From: JBDTVS01 sp040007095 | Lineage (GTDB): Bacteria; Acidobacteriota; Vicinamibacteria; Vicinamibacterales; CAVVIG01 | Direction of reading: 5' to 3' | Assembly (NCBI GenBank): GCA_040007095.1 | Contig: JBDTVS010000024.1 | Location: 1-51,379, forward strand | DNA: 51,379 bases | Part shown: one piece after another, positions 51,320 through 51,379 of the stretch | Layout: the number at the start of each line of letters is the position of its first letter | Position numbering within the stretch: position 1 is the stretch's first letter | The notes under the pieces: model-generated | Told to the model about the DNA's origin: nothing | Database searches by the model: none | What the model saw: the letters and a program-made list of their open reading frames with translations, nothing else | Made by a program: the position numbers and the translations under genes

Positions 51320-51379
51320 ATTCGTCCATTCAAGAACTTCCCACTCCTACCGATTACCTCCCCGAAGCGGCGACCGAGA
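51320..51379. other. Window end, non-coding
   Basis: Sixty bases after the glycosyltransferase stop; nothing recognised. Confidence 0.4.

Overview
The window is high-GC bacterial chromosome without rRNA or tRNA genes that I can recognise. A TIGR03087-type glycosyltransferase, an exosortase with a separate EpsI protein, a TIGR03790 protein, flagellar stator operons led by flbD, S8 peptidases with NILWGT repeats and many small palindromic repeats together suggest an environmental Acidobacteriota, perhaps Vicinamibacteria. The lineage is inference from gene content; there is no phylogenetic marker in the window.

Layout. (1) 0.3-16.4 kb is a surface-polysaccharide region: UDP-GlcNAc 2-epimerase, an SDR sugar epimerase/dehydratase, a DegT/DnrJ aminotransferase, a secreted beta-helix protein, five glycosyltransferases, a large RIFT-barrel (exo-rhamnogalacturonan-lyase-like) protein with a C-terminal membrane anchor, and an asparagine-synthase-type amidotransferase. 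(2) 16.7-22.3 kb is the exosortase part: epsI and exosortase (minus strand) diverge from a GT2 glycosyltransferase, a polytopic membrane protein and an O-antigen-ligase-like protein. (3) 22.4-31 kb holds secreted and regulatory genes: a 424-aa exported protein, a TIGR03790/TPR protein, a single-domain response regulator behind a sigma54-like promoter, an S8 peptidase ending in about 13 NILWGT-type repeats, and a sigma54-dependent activator. (4) 31.9-37.0 kb has mscL, an unrecognised 544-aa gene beside a 29-bp inverted repeat (possible mobile element), and a triple-PAS hybrid histidine kinase. (5) 37.4-45.3 kb is a flagellar-motor island: three MotA/MotB stator pairs, two flbD genes, a degenerate receiver/HD-GYP protein and the ruins of another HD-GYP gene. 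(6) 45.5-51.3 kb has NeuB/PseI and PseG homologues (nonulosonic acid synthesis, plausibly for flagellin glycosylation), an NHL-repeat protein, an unknown gene and a GT4 glycosyltransferase.

How the parts fit. Regions 1-2 look like one exosortase-associated exopolysaccharide locus: precursor enzymes, glycosyltransferases, ligase/polymerase, and the exosortase that would process sorted surface proteins (none of which is in the window). Regions 5-6 look like a motility locus with several stator types and sugar decoration.

The most unusual structure is a family of about 150-230 bp imperfect palindromes (five copies, two fragments). They sit at or very near gene 3' ends, and three copies overlap or supply the stop codon: TAG of the amidotransferase gene, the last codons of motB1 and TGA of motA3. 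One copy separates motA3 from motB3. Two subfamilies share a core but have different terminal arms. A second class of small elements with 9-base periodicity occurs at four intergenic sites.
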